The notes beneath the pieces were generated by a model, which was not told the DNA's origin, made no database searches, and saw only the letters and a list, made by a program, of their open reading frames with translations. Below, piece after piece: positions 36,830 to 45,836 of a stretch of DNA of 64,000 nucleotides. Where the stretch lies: NCBI RefSeq assembly GCF_014207565.1, contig NZ_JACHGJ010000001.1:806001-870000 (forward strand), in the 5' to 3' direction. Positions within the stretch are counted from its first letter, which is position 1. Each line of letters opens with the position of its first letter. The translations under genes were made by a program, and so were the position numbers. This DNA comes from Spirochaeta isovalerica (GTDB lineage: Bacteria; Spirochaetota; Spirochaetia; DSM-2461).

Positions 36830-37315
36830 TTACATTTTTAATTTATCCAATACAGAATCGCCGAAACTGAATTTGTTTAATTTCTGTTCCAGCTGATTAA
36901 AGCTTCTGACGACATCAAATCCTTCGCTTCCATCGTGAAACAGTTCAAACATACTCGATTCCAGAGTTTTCCACACGGGAATGAGTTCTGAGAGCAGCTC
37001 CTCGCCTTCACTTGTGAAACTAACAATTTTTCTCCGCCTGTCAAAACTGTCAGCTTCCATTGCGACAAGCCCTTTGCGATTCAAAAGAGAGACAATCTGA
37101 CTCGCCCCGGGCTGGGAAACATTGAGTTCATCGGCAATTTCAGTTACAGAGAGAGAGCCTTTTTTATGGAGCAGAAAAAACAGGGGAAACCATGCGGGCT
37201 CGAAGCTGATATCAAGTTTTTCATATATTTTTCCGACTTCAGATAGAAAACGTTCACTTAATCTTTTCAATCTGGTTCCGAGTATCAGTATTCCCGTTTC
37301 CTCATAAAATCCCAT
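36830..37315 (-). CDS. MarR family regulator, likely controlling hut
   Basis: 161 residues from ATG 37315 (GTG two codons earlier is possible; GGGGTGA serves as ribosome site). Winged helix with LSVTEIADELNVSQPGASQI and the wing DRRRKIVSFTSEG. It is the first gene of the operon, with a 14-bp palindrome 17 bases upstream, so autoregulation of marR-hutHUI is likely. Ligand unknown; urocanate would be the natural guess. This replaces the HutC or HutP regulators of better-known systems. Confidence 0.85.
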   Translation of the reverse strand: MGFYEETGILILGTRLKRLSERFLSEVGKIYEKLDISFEPAWFPLFFLLHKKGSLSVTEIADELNVSQPGASQIVSLLNRKGLVAMEADSFDRRRKIVSFTSEGEELLSELIPVWKTLESSMFELFHDGSEGFDVVRSFNQLEQKLNKFSFGDSVLDKLKM

Positions 37316-37331
37316 AATCACCCCATTTTTG

Positions 37332-37345
37332 CATAAGCACTTATG
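37332..37345. promoter_or_regulatory. Palindromic operator CATAAG-CA-CTTATG
   Basis: A perfect 6-base inverted repeat with a 2-base centre, directly upstream of the marR-hut operon and 45 bases from the end of the thioesterase gene. Size and symmetry suit a MarR-family dimer. Confidence 0.6.
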
Positions 37346-37390
37346 TATTTTACATCCACACTTTTCTGCTGTAAAGAAAATAAGGGAAAA

Positions 37391-37873
37391 TTACTCGTAA
37401 AAACTATCTATTCCGGGATAATTCATCTTGGCAACAGCAATTTTCTCAGGCAATGTGAAATAACTGGCCACTCCTTCGCTACAGAGATTTTCTTCACCGT
37501 CATAAAGAGAAACCTGAACATGGGCAATGTTTTTCTCCATCTCCTTAATGGATGCTCTCAGCGTAATGCGCCCTTTATCTATCATTACAGACTTCAGATA
37601 CCTGACCTGAAGCTCCGATGTGAAACCGCCGGTTTTTAATTTGACAAATACAACCCAGCTGGCAATTTCATCGATCAGAGTAGCCTGAATTCCGCCATGG
37701 AGAATATTGAGAAAACCCTCGAACTTTCTGTCCGGGTTCCAATGGGATACAATCTCATCCCCCTCCTCGAGGAATTCCATTTTCAACCCATTATTATTGG
37801 AAGGGGAACAGCCGAAACAGCTGTATCCAGTAGACTGTTTCAGATCAACGAAAGGATTTATAATTTTTTTCAT
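37391..37873 (-). CDS. Hotdog-fold thioesterase (PaaI/YigI type)
   Basis: 160 residues from ATG 37873. Hotdog motif ILHGGIQATLIDEIASW near residue 60 carries the usual HGG and catalytic acid; a CFGCSPSNNNGLKMEF stretch near the N terminus is typical of the family. Probably cleaves an acyl-CoA; substrate unknown. No ribosome site: a promoter ends six bases before the ATG. The longer version from 37903 begins inside the -35 box. Confidence 0.85.
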   Translation of the reverse strand: MKKIINPFVDLKQSTGYSCFGCSPSNNNGLKMEFLEEGDEIVSHWNPDRKFEGFLNILHGGIQATLIDEIASWVVFVKLKTGGFTSELQVRYLKSVMIDKGRITLRASIKEMEKNIAHVQVSLYDGEENLCSEGVASYFTLPEKIAVAKMNYPGIDSFYE

Positions 37874-37879
37874 GAAAAT

Positions 37880-37908
37880 ATAATCTGAGATAAGACAGAA
37901 CATGTCAA
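37880..37908 (-). promoter_or_regulatory. Leaderless-type promoter of the thioesterase gene
   Basis: On the minus strand TTGACA (37908-37903), 17-base spacer, GATTAT (37885-37880), six bases to the ATG. Confidence 0.55.
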
Positions 37909-37912
37909 CAGT

Positions 37913-37944
37913 GAAAAAAGAACCGCCCCCGGTAAAGGGGGCGG
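37913..37944 (-). terminator. Intrinsic terminator of the 80-residue protein gene
   Basis: CCGCCCCC/GGGGGCGG 8-bp stem (37923-37930 and 37937-37944), 6-base loop, then TTCTTTTTTC on the minus strand. Confidence 0.9.
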
Positions 37945-37958
37945 AAGAAAGGACAAAT

Positions 37959-38201
37959 CTATGAAACCTTCTTCAACTTGTTGCGGCGGTGGAAATCTTC
38001 ATTCCCATAGTGTTCCTGCAGCGAGTTTCCGATCAGGGAAAAAGCTTTTCCAAGACCGCCCAGTACGAAATTAGCTACAGGGCTTTTTTTTTCAGATTTA
38101 CCCGTAACACCTTTATATGTTCTCAATTCCCGCATCTCTTCCAGAATTGTTTCATGCTTGCTATTAGCCATATCCATCAGTTCAATCCAGTTGTCAGCCA
38201 T
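37959..38201 (-). CDS. Small soluble protein, unknown
   Basis: 80 residues from ATG 38201, with GGAGG seven bases upstream. An N-terminal helical part (MDMANSKHETILEEMRELR) is followed by a short hydrophobic stretch (VANFVLGGLGKAFSLIG) that could touch a membrane, and a basic tail. No family recognised. Strong ribosome site, own terminator and a structured leader suggest it is well expressed. Confidence 0.65.
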   Translation of the reverse strand: MADNWIELMDMANSKHETILEEMRELRTYKGVTGKSEKKSPVANFVLGGLGKAFSLIGNSLQEHYGNEDFHRRNKLKKVS

Positions 38202-38237
38202 TATATTTCCTCCATGGCAGTTGCCCAATTGAAATTC

Positions 38238-38286
38238 TTCAGGTTATGTTAACCTGAACTACCCATCTACCCGTTTATGCGGGTTA
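38238..38286 (-). promoter_or_regulatory. Structured leader of the 80-residue protein gene
   Basis: Two hairpins upstream of the gene: a perfect 9-bp inverted repeat TTCAGGTTA/TAACCTGAA with 3-base loop (38238-38258), and ACCCG/CGGGT (about 38269-38284). They could be an RNA regulator or, for the first, a protein operator. No known riboswitch class is recognised. Confidence 0.4.
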
Positions 38287-38409
38287 TGGATTAATTATAT
38301 GAATTAACTTGCGGGAAGTCAATAGATTTCATTCACTTTTCTCCTTTTTTTTGCACAATAATCTCTTTTTGTGCTATTACTTGAGTAGTTGAAGTGAAGG
38401 AGTAAACTG

Positions 38410-39699
38410 TTGAAAAGTGAAAAAGAAGCTAAGAATATTCTGAAAATTGCCTATTTCTCCGATACTTTTTACCCACAGATAAATGGCGTTGTCTCTTCAC
38501 TGATCAACCTGGCCCGTTCATTGGCGGACAAGGGTCATAAAATATACATCGTTGCTCCTAAAGTTGATAAGGATTTCGAGGAATTCTCCTATCCCGGCAT
38601 CACGATTTTGCGCATATCGTCCGTAAAAGCGTCATTTTATGAGGATTTCCGCTGGGCTAAAATCATCAGTTTGAAAACCTATAAAGTTCTTAAGGATGCA
38701 GACATTGATGTAATCCATTTTGAAACCCCGATAGGGCTGGGAATTATGGCCATAAATATGGCCAGACTTCTCAATACGCCGCTTGTTGGCACTTATCATA
38801 CATTCATTTCCGATCCCCGTTATATAAAACATTGGAAATTATTCAAACCAACTGTTCTGTTGCAGAATATCTCCTGGTTTTATTCAAATCAGTTTTACAA
38901 TCGGACGGATCTGACAACAGCGCCGTCTCAGAGCACCATTGTGGAACTTAAGGAAAACGGATGTAATCCTCCCTTGATGAAAACAATATCGAACGGTATC
39001 GATCCGGCGATTTTTGATAACAGCCGATCTGACGAAGTTCGGAAGACATACGGACTAGAAGGTAAAACCATTCTCTATGTCGGCAGAATCGCCCATGAGA
39101 AGAGCATCGATATCCTGCTCACTGCTTTTTTTAAAGCGGCGGAGATCGACGGGGATATGAAAATCATGATTGTCGGACACGGACCGCAGATGGATGATAT
39201 TAAAGAGATGATCGACAGGTCGCCCTATAAAAGCCGTATTATACTCACCGGAGCCATTCCTCATGACGAACTTGTCGTCAGCGGGATCTATGGCGCCTGC
39301 GAAGTTTTTGCCACAGCTTCGGAAACGGAAAATCAGCCGATGACGATACTCGAAGCCCAGGTCAACGGTTGTGTTTGTGTGGGGGTTGATGCGAGAGGCG
39401 TCCCCGGAATGATTGAAAACGGGCAGAGTGGAATTATTGTTGAAAAAGGTGATACGGAAGCAATGGCCAGAGCCTTCCTGACAATCCTCGGGTCAGAGGA
39501 AAAGTTGTCATCTATGAAAAATAAAACCCTTGAAAATGTGAAAGAGCATTTTCTCCCCTCTGTAGTGGAACAATGGGAAAGAGAGTACAGAGCTCTCATA
39601 TCCGGTTTTAAAGGTCGTTATTTTAAAGATAAATTATTCTATCCCTTTAAGAAAGCGGGAGAACTTCTCTCCCGCCCGACAGAGATTTCACAGGAATAA
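38410..39699 (+). CDS. GT4 family glycosyltransferase, diacylglycerol glucosyltransferase-like
   Basis: 429 residues from TTG 38410 with AAGGAG seven bases upstream. GT-B fold: N-terminal acceptor domain with SDTFYPQINGVVSSL, and nucleotide-sugar domain with ILYVGRIAHEKSIDILL and the E-x7-E motif in ASETENQPMTILEAQ. Closest in layout to alpha-monoglucosyl/galactosyl-diacylglycerol synthases that make glycolipids. The substrate is inferred. Its 3' end overlaps the convergent radical SAM gene by 12 bases and encodes that gene's terminator. Confidence 0.85.
   Translation: MKSEKEAKNILKIAYFSDTFYPQINGVVSSLINLARSLADKGHKIYIVAPKVDKDFEEFSYPGITILRISSVKASFYEDFRWAKIISLKTYKVLKDADIDVIHFETPIGLGIMAINMARLLNTPLVGTYHTFISDPRYIKHWKLFKPTVLLQNISWFYSNQFYNRTDLTTAPSQSTIVELKENGCNPPLMKTISNGIDPAIFDNSRSDEVRKTYGLEGKTILYVGRIAHEKSIDILLTAFFKAAEIDGDMKIMIVGHGPQMDDIKEMIDRSPYKSRIILTGAIPHDELVVSGIYGACEVFATASETENQPMTILEAQVNGCVCVGVDARGVPGMIENGQSGIIVEKGDTEAMARAFLTILGSEEKLSSMKNKTLENVKEHFLPSVVEQWEREYRALISGFKGRYFKDKLFYPFKKAGELLSRPTEISQE
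39645..39675 (-). terminator. Terminator of the radical SAM gene, inside the glycosyltransferase coding end
   Basis: GCGGGAGA/TCTCCCGC 8-bp stem (39655-39662 and 39668-39675), 5-base loop; on the minus strand followed by TTTCTTAAAG. Confidence 0.6.
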
Positions 39700-42141
39700 G
39701 GATTTCCCCTCTTTTTCTTTTTTGTAAAGCTTCAGCCTGGTCAGCTCAACCCCCTCTTTGAGAGGATTTTCTCCCAGAATCAGCTCCAGCAGACGGATGA
39801 TATTATTCATTTTTTTGTTATTCATTTGAGAAAGGAGCTCAATTGAATCGCCATTCATTTCAAAACGGTAATCATCTGCAACATTCTGCACTTCAGCTTG
39901 TTCTTTAAGCTTCTCATAGAGCTCAACAGGTGAAATATTCGATTCTGCCGTGTTCAATCTGTATAAACTCCCCCAGTATTGCGCCATGAGGGATTTATAT
40001 TTCCTCCCTTCATCGGGAACCGGCAGCAGCTGACAGTCGGTAAACTCGAATCCCGCGGGGAGAACCTGATTCAGCCTGGATACCAGATCTGAGAGTTCCT
40101 CTCCATCGTAATGGATTTCAACTCCCATGACTTCGCCCTCCGAACTGATACCCAGAGTCAGAGGATGAGGGAATTCCATTTTTGGTTTCGGGTTGAATCC
40201 CTGTGTAAAGTTCATCAGGATACCGGCACGTTGAAAAGCCATTTCAAACATATGCATAACATTGAGGTGGCCTAGAAAAATCGCAGGACCGAATTTTCTG
40301 AATTTGAGGATAATCCGCCTGACCGGACCTTTCTCCCGAGCTGGAGGAATGGGTTCCGAAAGAAAGTCAAATCCTTCAGGATATCGCACCTTCTGATCTT
40401 TTGAGCAGACACCGCAATAGTCCCGGCAGGGATTGTCACAGGAATCAGTAAGATCATAACTCATGGCTCTGTTGTATTCTTTTTTGAACTGCTCCTTGCC
40501 GACGCCCATAGAGATGGTATCCCAGGGAAGCTCGGATTCGGGATCAAGCGGTGAGCAGATTTCTTTCTCGACATCCCAATCTGCTTCATCAATCACTTCT
40601 TTCCAGAGATCTCTTTTAAAATACTCATCCCAGGCATCAAGGCGGGCACCTTTTGCCCAGGCGGCTTCAATCAAATCTCCGGCGCGGCGGTCTCCCCGGG
40701 CCAGAATCCCCTCTACAAAAGAGACAAAAGGAGAATGAAAACCGAGTTTAATATTCCGGCCTTTCAACCCGTCCCGCAACCTTCTGATCTGCTCCATGGC
40801 AAACTCATCAGTGAATTGAGCCCCCCACTGAAAAGGAGTATGCGGTTTCGGTATAAAAGTCCCCACATTGACATTGAAGCGCATTTTTACCTGATCCTGA
40901 AGATTTGTCAGAAAATCAATTATGGGCTGAATCTCATCTTCACCCGAGGCGGTGGGAAGTCCGATCATAAAATAGAATTTCGCCTGCTTCCATCCCTGCT
41001 CTTTCGCTTCTTTGAGAATGGAGACAATCCTGTCGAGGGGAACTTCTTTATTCATCCCTCTCTGCCAATCCTCGCGAGGTGTTTCCACGGCAAAAGTAAG
41101 ACTGCTTTTTCTCACTTCGGATATCTCTGCGAGCAAAGGTAAAGTCACGGAGTTCACACGCAGCGAGGGAAGCTGAAAAGACACTCCTCGATCTTTAAAT
41201 CGCTCATTCAGGTTCCTCACCAGGGGGAGCAGGTTTTTATAATCTCCCGAGGAGAGGGAGGAGAGCGTAATTTTTCTATATCCGCATTTGTCAATAATAT
41301 GCTCTGCTTCTTCGACAATGGTTTTATAATCTTTCTGCCGAAGCGGTCTGTAAAAATACCCGGCATGGCAGAAACGGCAGCCATTGGGGCATCCGCGCAT
41401 GATTTCTATGACGCCATGGTCCTGAACCGTATCAACAGTTGGTACGGGAAGCATGCTTCCCTTGTCATAATCCCTTCCGAAGTCTCCCCAGACAGCCCGG
41501 GAAACCACATCAGATTTTCCTTCTGTCCAGACAGAAGCATCAGAGCGTAGGGCTTCGAAAAGATCGGAACGGCTTCCGCCCTTTTTTTTAATTTCCACAA
41601 GGCGGGGAAAAAGCGAAGCGATCTGATGCTCACCTTCACCGATAAACACTGCATCGAGAAAGGGAGCAAAGGGTAAGGGATTCGTCACGGCCGGCCCGCC
41701 CGCGATGATAAGCGGACTGTCCTCATCTCTTTCGTTGACTTTCAAAGGAATCTTTCCCAGCTCGAGAACGGTCAGCACATTGGTCGCAGACAATTCATAG
41801 CCGATGGAAAATCCAATAATATCAAAATCTTTCAGAGGAATACCCGTTTCAAGAGAGTAAAGGGGAATATCTTTGTCTCTCAGGATTTCCTCAAAATCGG
41901 GAGCCGGAGCGAATACCCGCTCGCATTGAACCCCCTCTATATTGTTAAAGTGATTGTAAAGGATTTTTATCGCGTTGTTAGACATTCCGATTTCATAGAG
42001 ATCGGGAAAACAAATGGCCACTTTGAGGGGTTGATCCTCATCATAAAAACGGCTTCCGTATTCGCCGCCCACATATCTCCCGGGCTTCATAACGGATAAT
42101 AGTTCCCGTCTTAATTCGCCGGAAGGATTTATTTTTTTCAT
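39688..42141 (-). CDS. B12-binding radical SAM protein (TIGR03960 type) fused to a DUF2344/TIGR03936 domain
   Basis: 817 residues. An N-terminal cobalamin-binding-like Rossmann domain (residues about 45-190) and a radical SAM domain with cluster motif CPNGCRFC near residue 250 are followed by a second cysteine group (CDNPCRDYCGVC near residue 568) and a C-terminal DUF2344 module (about 600-780). In many bacteria the last is a separate gene next to rodA or RNase E/G genes. Reaction unknown; RNA or protein modification is often proposed. It follows rodA by two bases. Confidence 0.88.
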   Translation of the reverse strand: MKKINPSGELRRELLSVMKPGRYVGGEYGSRFYDEDQPLKVAICFPDLYEIGMSNNAIKILYNHFNNIEGVQCERVFAPAPDFEEILRDKDIPLYSLETGIPLKDFDIIGFSIGYELSATNVLTVLELGKIPLKVNERDEDSPLIIAGGPAVTNPLPFAPFLDAVFIGEGEHQIASLFPRLVEIKKKGGSRSDLFEALRSDASVWTEGKSDVVSRAVWGDFGRDYDKGSMLPVPTVDTVQDHGVIEIMRGCPNGCRFCHAGYFYRPLRQKDYKTIVEEAEHIIDKCGYRKITLSSLSSGDYKNLLPLVRNLNERFKDRGVSFQLPSLRVNSVTLPLLAEISEVRKSSLTFAVETPREDWQRGMNKEVPLDRIVSILKEAKEQGWKQAKFYFMIGLPTASGEDEIQPIIDFLTNLQDQVKMRFNVNVGTFIPKPHTPFQWGAQFTDEFAMEQIRRLRDGLKGRNIKLGFHSPFVSFVEGILARGDRRAGDLIEAAWAKGARLDAWDEYFKRDLWKEVIDEADWDVEKEICSPLDPESELPWDTISMGVGKEQFKKEYNRAMSYDLTDSCDNPCRDYCGVCSKDQKVRYPEGFDFLSEPIPPAREKGPVRRIILKFRKFGPAIFLGHLNVMHMFEMAFQRAGILMNFTQGFNPKPKMEFPHPLTLGISSEGEVMGVEIHYDGEELSDLVSRLNQVLPAGFEFTDCQLLPVPDEGRKYKSLMAQYWGSLYRLNTAESNISPVELYEKLKEQAEVQNVADDYRFEMNGDSIELLSQMNNKKMNNIIRLLELILGENPLKEGVELTRLKLYKKEKEGKSLFL

Positions 42142-42143
42142 AT

Positions 42144-43457
42144 TTAATTCCTGTATCGTCTCTGGTAAATACTAAGTAGAATACCGATTCCCATCGAAGC
42201 AGTCCACAGGGAAGACCCCCCGTACGAGAGAAAGAACAAAGGAATTCCCGTAATAGGCATAACCCCGATAGCCATGCCGGTATTTATAATAACATGAAAG
42301 AATATCATGCCCACGATACCGCCGCCCAGAACGACTCCGAAGCGGTCATTGGATCTATCAATGATGATCAAACTGCGTACGAGCATTAATATATAAAGTG
42401 AGAACACGACAATTGCACCGACGAAACCCGCTTCTTCGGAAAAAATGGAAAAGATAAAGTCGCTGCTCTGCTGAGGTAGATAGCGGAGATGAGACTGGGT
42501 TCCCTGAAGGAACCCTCTGCCCCAGAGACCGCCCGCTCCTACGGCAGTTATAGACTGAATCATATTCCATCCCGCCCCCTGGGGATCGACCTGTGGATCG
42601 ATAAAAATAATCAGTCTCATGATCTGATATCCCTTGAGAACCATTCTCCCGCCCATTGCGCCGAGTAGAGAAATGAAAAAAGAAGAGGAAAAATAGATAA
42701 TCCAGTAGTAATATCCAGCTCTGAATAAAAGCTGTCCCGCTCCCGCCAGAGCCATTATTACAATCAGAGCTATGAGAACATACTTCATCGTGGCCATTTC
42801 GGTAAAAACCTTGACGAGCATAACTTCCTCCTGGATGATATATTCGCTCCAGGCGGGAAGAACTGTGAAATAGATAATGAGAGAACCGGTAATGACCAGA
42901 TAGATAATATGTTTGAGCCGTGCACCTGCGAGAAATAACATGACGAGAAATATCGGCACATTGACGATTGCTGAACCGAAATCCGGCTGCGCGAGAGTCA
43001 GAAGCATCGGTATGGCAATAATAACCAATGCCTGAATGAATTTTTTAAGCGTATGTATGGTTTTGTAATTATTATCGAGAAAGGCTCCCAGATAAAAAAT
43101 TACCGCGATTTTAGAGAACTCTGCGGGCTGTATGCCGAAAGGACCGACTCCCAGCCAGGAACGGGCTCCGTTGACATACCGGCCGAAGAAAAGTGTGAAA
43201 AGGAGCAGGATAACCATAACGAGATAGATGTAAAAGGAAACCATCTTGAACCTGGCATAATCATATAATGAAAAGAAGATAATAATTGCCAGACTGGAAA
43301 CGACCCAGATTATCTGTTTTATCCATTCGTTGGAGACGCTGACACCGGAAGAGTTCACTCCGCTGGAATAGATAAAAAAGATGCCTATCAGCATTAAGGC
43401 CAGTGTCGTGGCAAAAAGGATAACATCAAATTTCAGAATATCTCTATTCCCCGCCAT
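42144..43457 (-). CDS. rodA: Peptidoglycan glycosyltransferase RodA (SEDS)
   Basis: 437 residues from ATG 43457, with GGAGG upstream inside the PBP2 gene; the open frame back to 43925 is shadow sequence. About ten membrane segments; SEDS features such as RSWLGVGPFGIQPAEFSK near residue 105 and the C-terminal TGIPLFFLSYGGSSL. Polymerises glycan during side-wall growth with PBP2. An expanded loop of about 60 residues near position 200-260 is longer than in E. coli RodA. Confidence 0.93.
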   Translation of the reverse strand: MAGNRDILKFDVILFATTLALMLIGIFFIYSSGVNSSGVSVSNEWIKQIIWVVSSLAIIIFFSLYDYARFKMVSFYIYLVMVILLLFTLFFGRYVNGARSWLGVGPFGIQPAEFSKIAVIFYLGAFLDNNYKTIHTLKKFIQALVIIAIPMLLTLAQPDFGSAIVNVPIFLVMLFLAGARLKHIIYLVITGSLIIYFTVLPAWSEYIIQEEVMLVKVFTEMATMKYVLIALIVIMALAGAGQLLFRAGYYYWIIYFSSSFFISLLGAMGGRMVLKGYQIMRLIIFIDPQVDPQGAGWNMIQSITAVGAGGLWGRGFLQGTQSHLRYLPQQSSDFIFSIFSEEAGFVGAIVVFSLYILMLVRSLIIIDRSNDRFGVVLGGGIVGMIFFHVIINTGMAIGVMPITGIPLFFLSYGGSSLWTASMGIGILLSIYQRRYRN

Positions 43458-45336
43458 TATCATCCTCCTCCAAGTGAGCGTCCCAGGAATACCAGACACG
43501 TCTTTTCCGGAAATCACGGACAACTTCTTCATAGGTCTTGTTGCCGAATATCCCTTCATATATGATATCCGCCGCTTTCGGCGCCCACCATTCCCAATCG
43601 TTAGTCGCTTCAACCATAGTGAGAACGACAACTCTTTCTTCAGGATTATCCGTATCATAAGGTCCGTATGATGCGAACCAAGAGTGCCAGTTTTCGTCAG
43701 AACCGACTTCTCCCGTTCCCGTTTTACCGGCGATTTCCACCTGCTTGTTGAGGATGACAACATTAGATGTCCCGTCGGTAATAACGCCCCGCATATTTTC
43801 TTTAAGAGTCTGAAAGGTTTCGTAACGGATCGGCGATGTCCTGAGAACTTCCGGCTCCATTCTCTCCAATACTTCACCCGATAGAGGATCAATGACCTCT
43901 TTGAGAATATGCGGTTTGTAGGCAATGCCGTTATTGACTATCATGGCGATTTCATTGGCGACCTGAAGAGGTGTCGACGTCACGAACCCCTGGCCGATAG
44001 CTGCGTTGTAAGTATCTCCCAACTGCCATGAATTGTTATAGACACTCTGTTTCCAGGCTTTCGTCGGAATATTCCCCGAGACTTCTCCCGGCAGATCAAT
44101 TTCCGTTGCCGCCGCCAATCCCAGGTACTGGGCATAGGTGGCGATGTTGTCTATTCCGAGAACTTCCATACCCATCGTCCCGAAATAAATATTGCAGGAT
44201 TCCGCGAGGGCTTCTTTAAGATTCACGGGGCCGTGACCACTTTTCTTATGACAGTATGTGGTCCTGTTCCCTATTGTGATTTCTCCTTCGCAAGTGACAG
44301 TTTTTTCCGGATCAACGGCATCAAGATCGAGCAGCGCTGCAGATAAAACCAGCTTGAAAGTAGATGCGGGAGGATACTGGGACTGAATAGCCCTGTTTAA
44401 AAAAGGAAAGTCCGGGTCGAGGCTTAAAACACCGAAGTTAGTCGGTCCCGGAAGCGAAAAGAGATTGGGATTAAAGTAGGGATAAGACACAAGAGCCAGA
44501 ACCTCTCCCGTAGACGGTTGCAGAACAACAACCGAACCCTTTCTCTTTCCCAGAGCTTTTTCCGCGAGCAGCTGGATATTCCGGTCTATGGTCAACCTGA
44601 GATTCATTCCATTCTCGGGTGGCTCTATCGAATCAGCCTGGTCTGTATTCCGCCCTTTGACATCGACTGTTTTGATTCGGCGGCCGTCTGTTCCTCTGAG
44701 AATGCGGTCGTACTGCTTCTCAATCCCGCTTTTCCCGAGGACGGAATCATAGGAATACCCCTCATTGTAGAGAACCTGTAACTCAGATGTCGTAATCCCG
44801 CCGATATACCCCAGTACATGTGAGATGGATCCCGTTTCGTTATACCATCGCAAAGGCTTGCTGGTCCAGGAAATACCGGGAAACTCATCTATATGCTCGG
44901 CAATATAAGCGACGTTATCAAAGGACACACCGGAGACAATTTCAACGGCCTGATACCGGTTGGAGGAACTGCGGGGAACTTTACGCATCAGTTCAGATGC
45001 CGAGACATTTATGATCGAACTGATCCGCTCAATCATTTCCTCTATGGATATGCCTTCCACTTCAGCAGGTGTCAGCGCCAGAGCGAAGGAATCGACATTC
45101 ATTGCCAGAGGATAATCGTAGTTTCTGTCGTAAATTCTCCCTCTCTGGGCTGGTATGATATCGGAACGCTTACTTACGTCCCGCGCCTGTTTCTGATAAA
45201 AAAGGGTATTGATAACCTGCATGGAAAACAGATGAATCAGATAAGCCAGGAAAATTGAGGCGAAGAGAACTCCAACGCCGATGAGACGGAACCGGTTTAC
45301 GTTGGAACCGGCACCGCTGCCCATAAATCCCTTCAT
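43444..45336 (-). CDS. mrdA: Penicillin-binding protein 2 (class B transpeptidase)
   Basis: 630 residues. N-terminal membrane anchor (about 15-37), pedestal domain, and transpeptidase domain with STFK near residue 325, SCN near 382 and KTGTGE near 535. Cross-links glycan made by RodA during elongation. Starts four bases inside mreD and overlaps rodA by 14 bases. Confidence 0.94.
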   Translation of the reverse strand: MKGFMGSGAGSNVNRFRLIGVGVLFASIFLAYLIHLFSMQVINTLFYQKQARDVSKRSDIIPAQRGRIYDRNYDYPLAMNVDSFALALTPAEVEGISIEEMIERISSIINVSASELMRKVPRSSSNRYQAVEIVSGVSFDNVAYIAEHIDEFPGISWTSKPLRWYNETGSISHVLGYIGGITTSELQVLYNEGYSYDSVLGKSGIEKQYDRILRGTDGRRIKTVDVKGRNTDQADSIEPPENGMNLRLTIDRNIQLLAEKALGKRKGSVVVLQPSTGEVLALVSYPYFNPNLFSLPGPTNFGVLSLDPDFPFLNRAIQSQYPPASTFKLVLSAALLDLDAVDPEKTVTCEGEITIGNRTTYCHKKSGHGPVNLKEALAESCNIYFGTMGMEVLGIDNIATYAQYLGLAAATEIDLPGEVSGNIPTKAWKQSVYNNSWQLGDTYNAAIGQGFVTSTPLQVANEIAMIVNNGIAYKPHILKEVIDPLSGEVLERMEPEVLRTSPIRYETFQTLKENMRGVITDGTSNVVILNKQVEIAGKTGTGEVGSDENWHSWFASYGPYDTDNPEERVVVLTMVEATNDWEWWAPKAADIIYEGIFGNKTYEEVVRDFRKRRVWYSWDAHLEEDDNGGE

Positions 45337-45836
45337 AAGCCGCGCCTCCCGTCAAGGCGATCCTTGATTTTATGAGCTATAAAAAAAACAGGAGGCGTCA
45401 AAATCGTATTGTAAACGATTTCAATAAGAAAAAAACGGGAAAAAACACTGTGTACAGGTACCGATAGATTAAACAGCGAAATAACACCGAAAGCCAGGAG
45501 TCGATTCAGAACTGTAGCAATGAGAACAAAAGCCATTGGCATAACAATGCGGTCCAGGATAACCAATCCGTTGAAAGAACTGTAAACTGAGCCGATTATA
45601 GTCTTGATGATACTGTGGAACCCCAGAGGGGAAATACTGACGGCATCTTCTACCAGCCCCGTTGCAAATCCGCAAACAGTCCCGTGGAGTCCGCCATTGT
45701 AAAAAGATGTAAAAACAAGATAGATCAGATACAGGTTGGGAATAACCTCATATATGGCGATATAGCGGAACAGGGTAGATTGAATAATGATTATCCCGAA
45801 TAAAAAAGCCGAGCTTATTAAAAGTCTTTTAATCAT
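45333..45836 (-). CDS. mreD: Rod shape-determining protein MreD
   Basis: 167 residues, about five membrane helices, with the family's YLIYLVF and GFATGLVEDAVSISPLGFHSI motifs. Inner-membrane partner of MreC in the elongasome. Overlaps mreC by eight bases and PBP2 by four. Confidence 0.9.
   Translation of the reverse strand: MIKRLLISSAFLFGIIIIQSTLFRYIAIYEVIPNLYLIYLVFTSFYNGGLHGTVCGFATGLVEDAVSISPLGFHSIIKTIIGSVYSSFNGLVILDRIVMPMAFVLIATVLNRLLAFGVISLFNLSVPVHSVFSRFFLIEIVYNTILTPPVFFIAHKIKDRLDGRRGL

Noticed and set aside
43458-43925. 156-codon N-terminal extension of rodA
   Set aside because: It overlaps the end of PBP2 in another frame; GGAGG and the membrane-protein start support ATG 43457.
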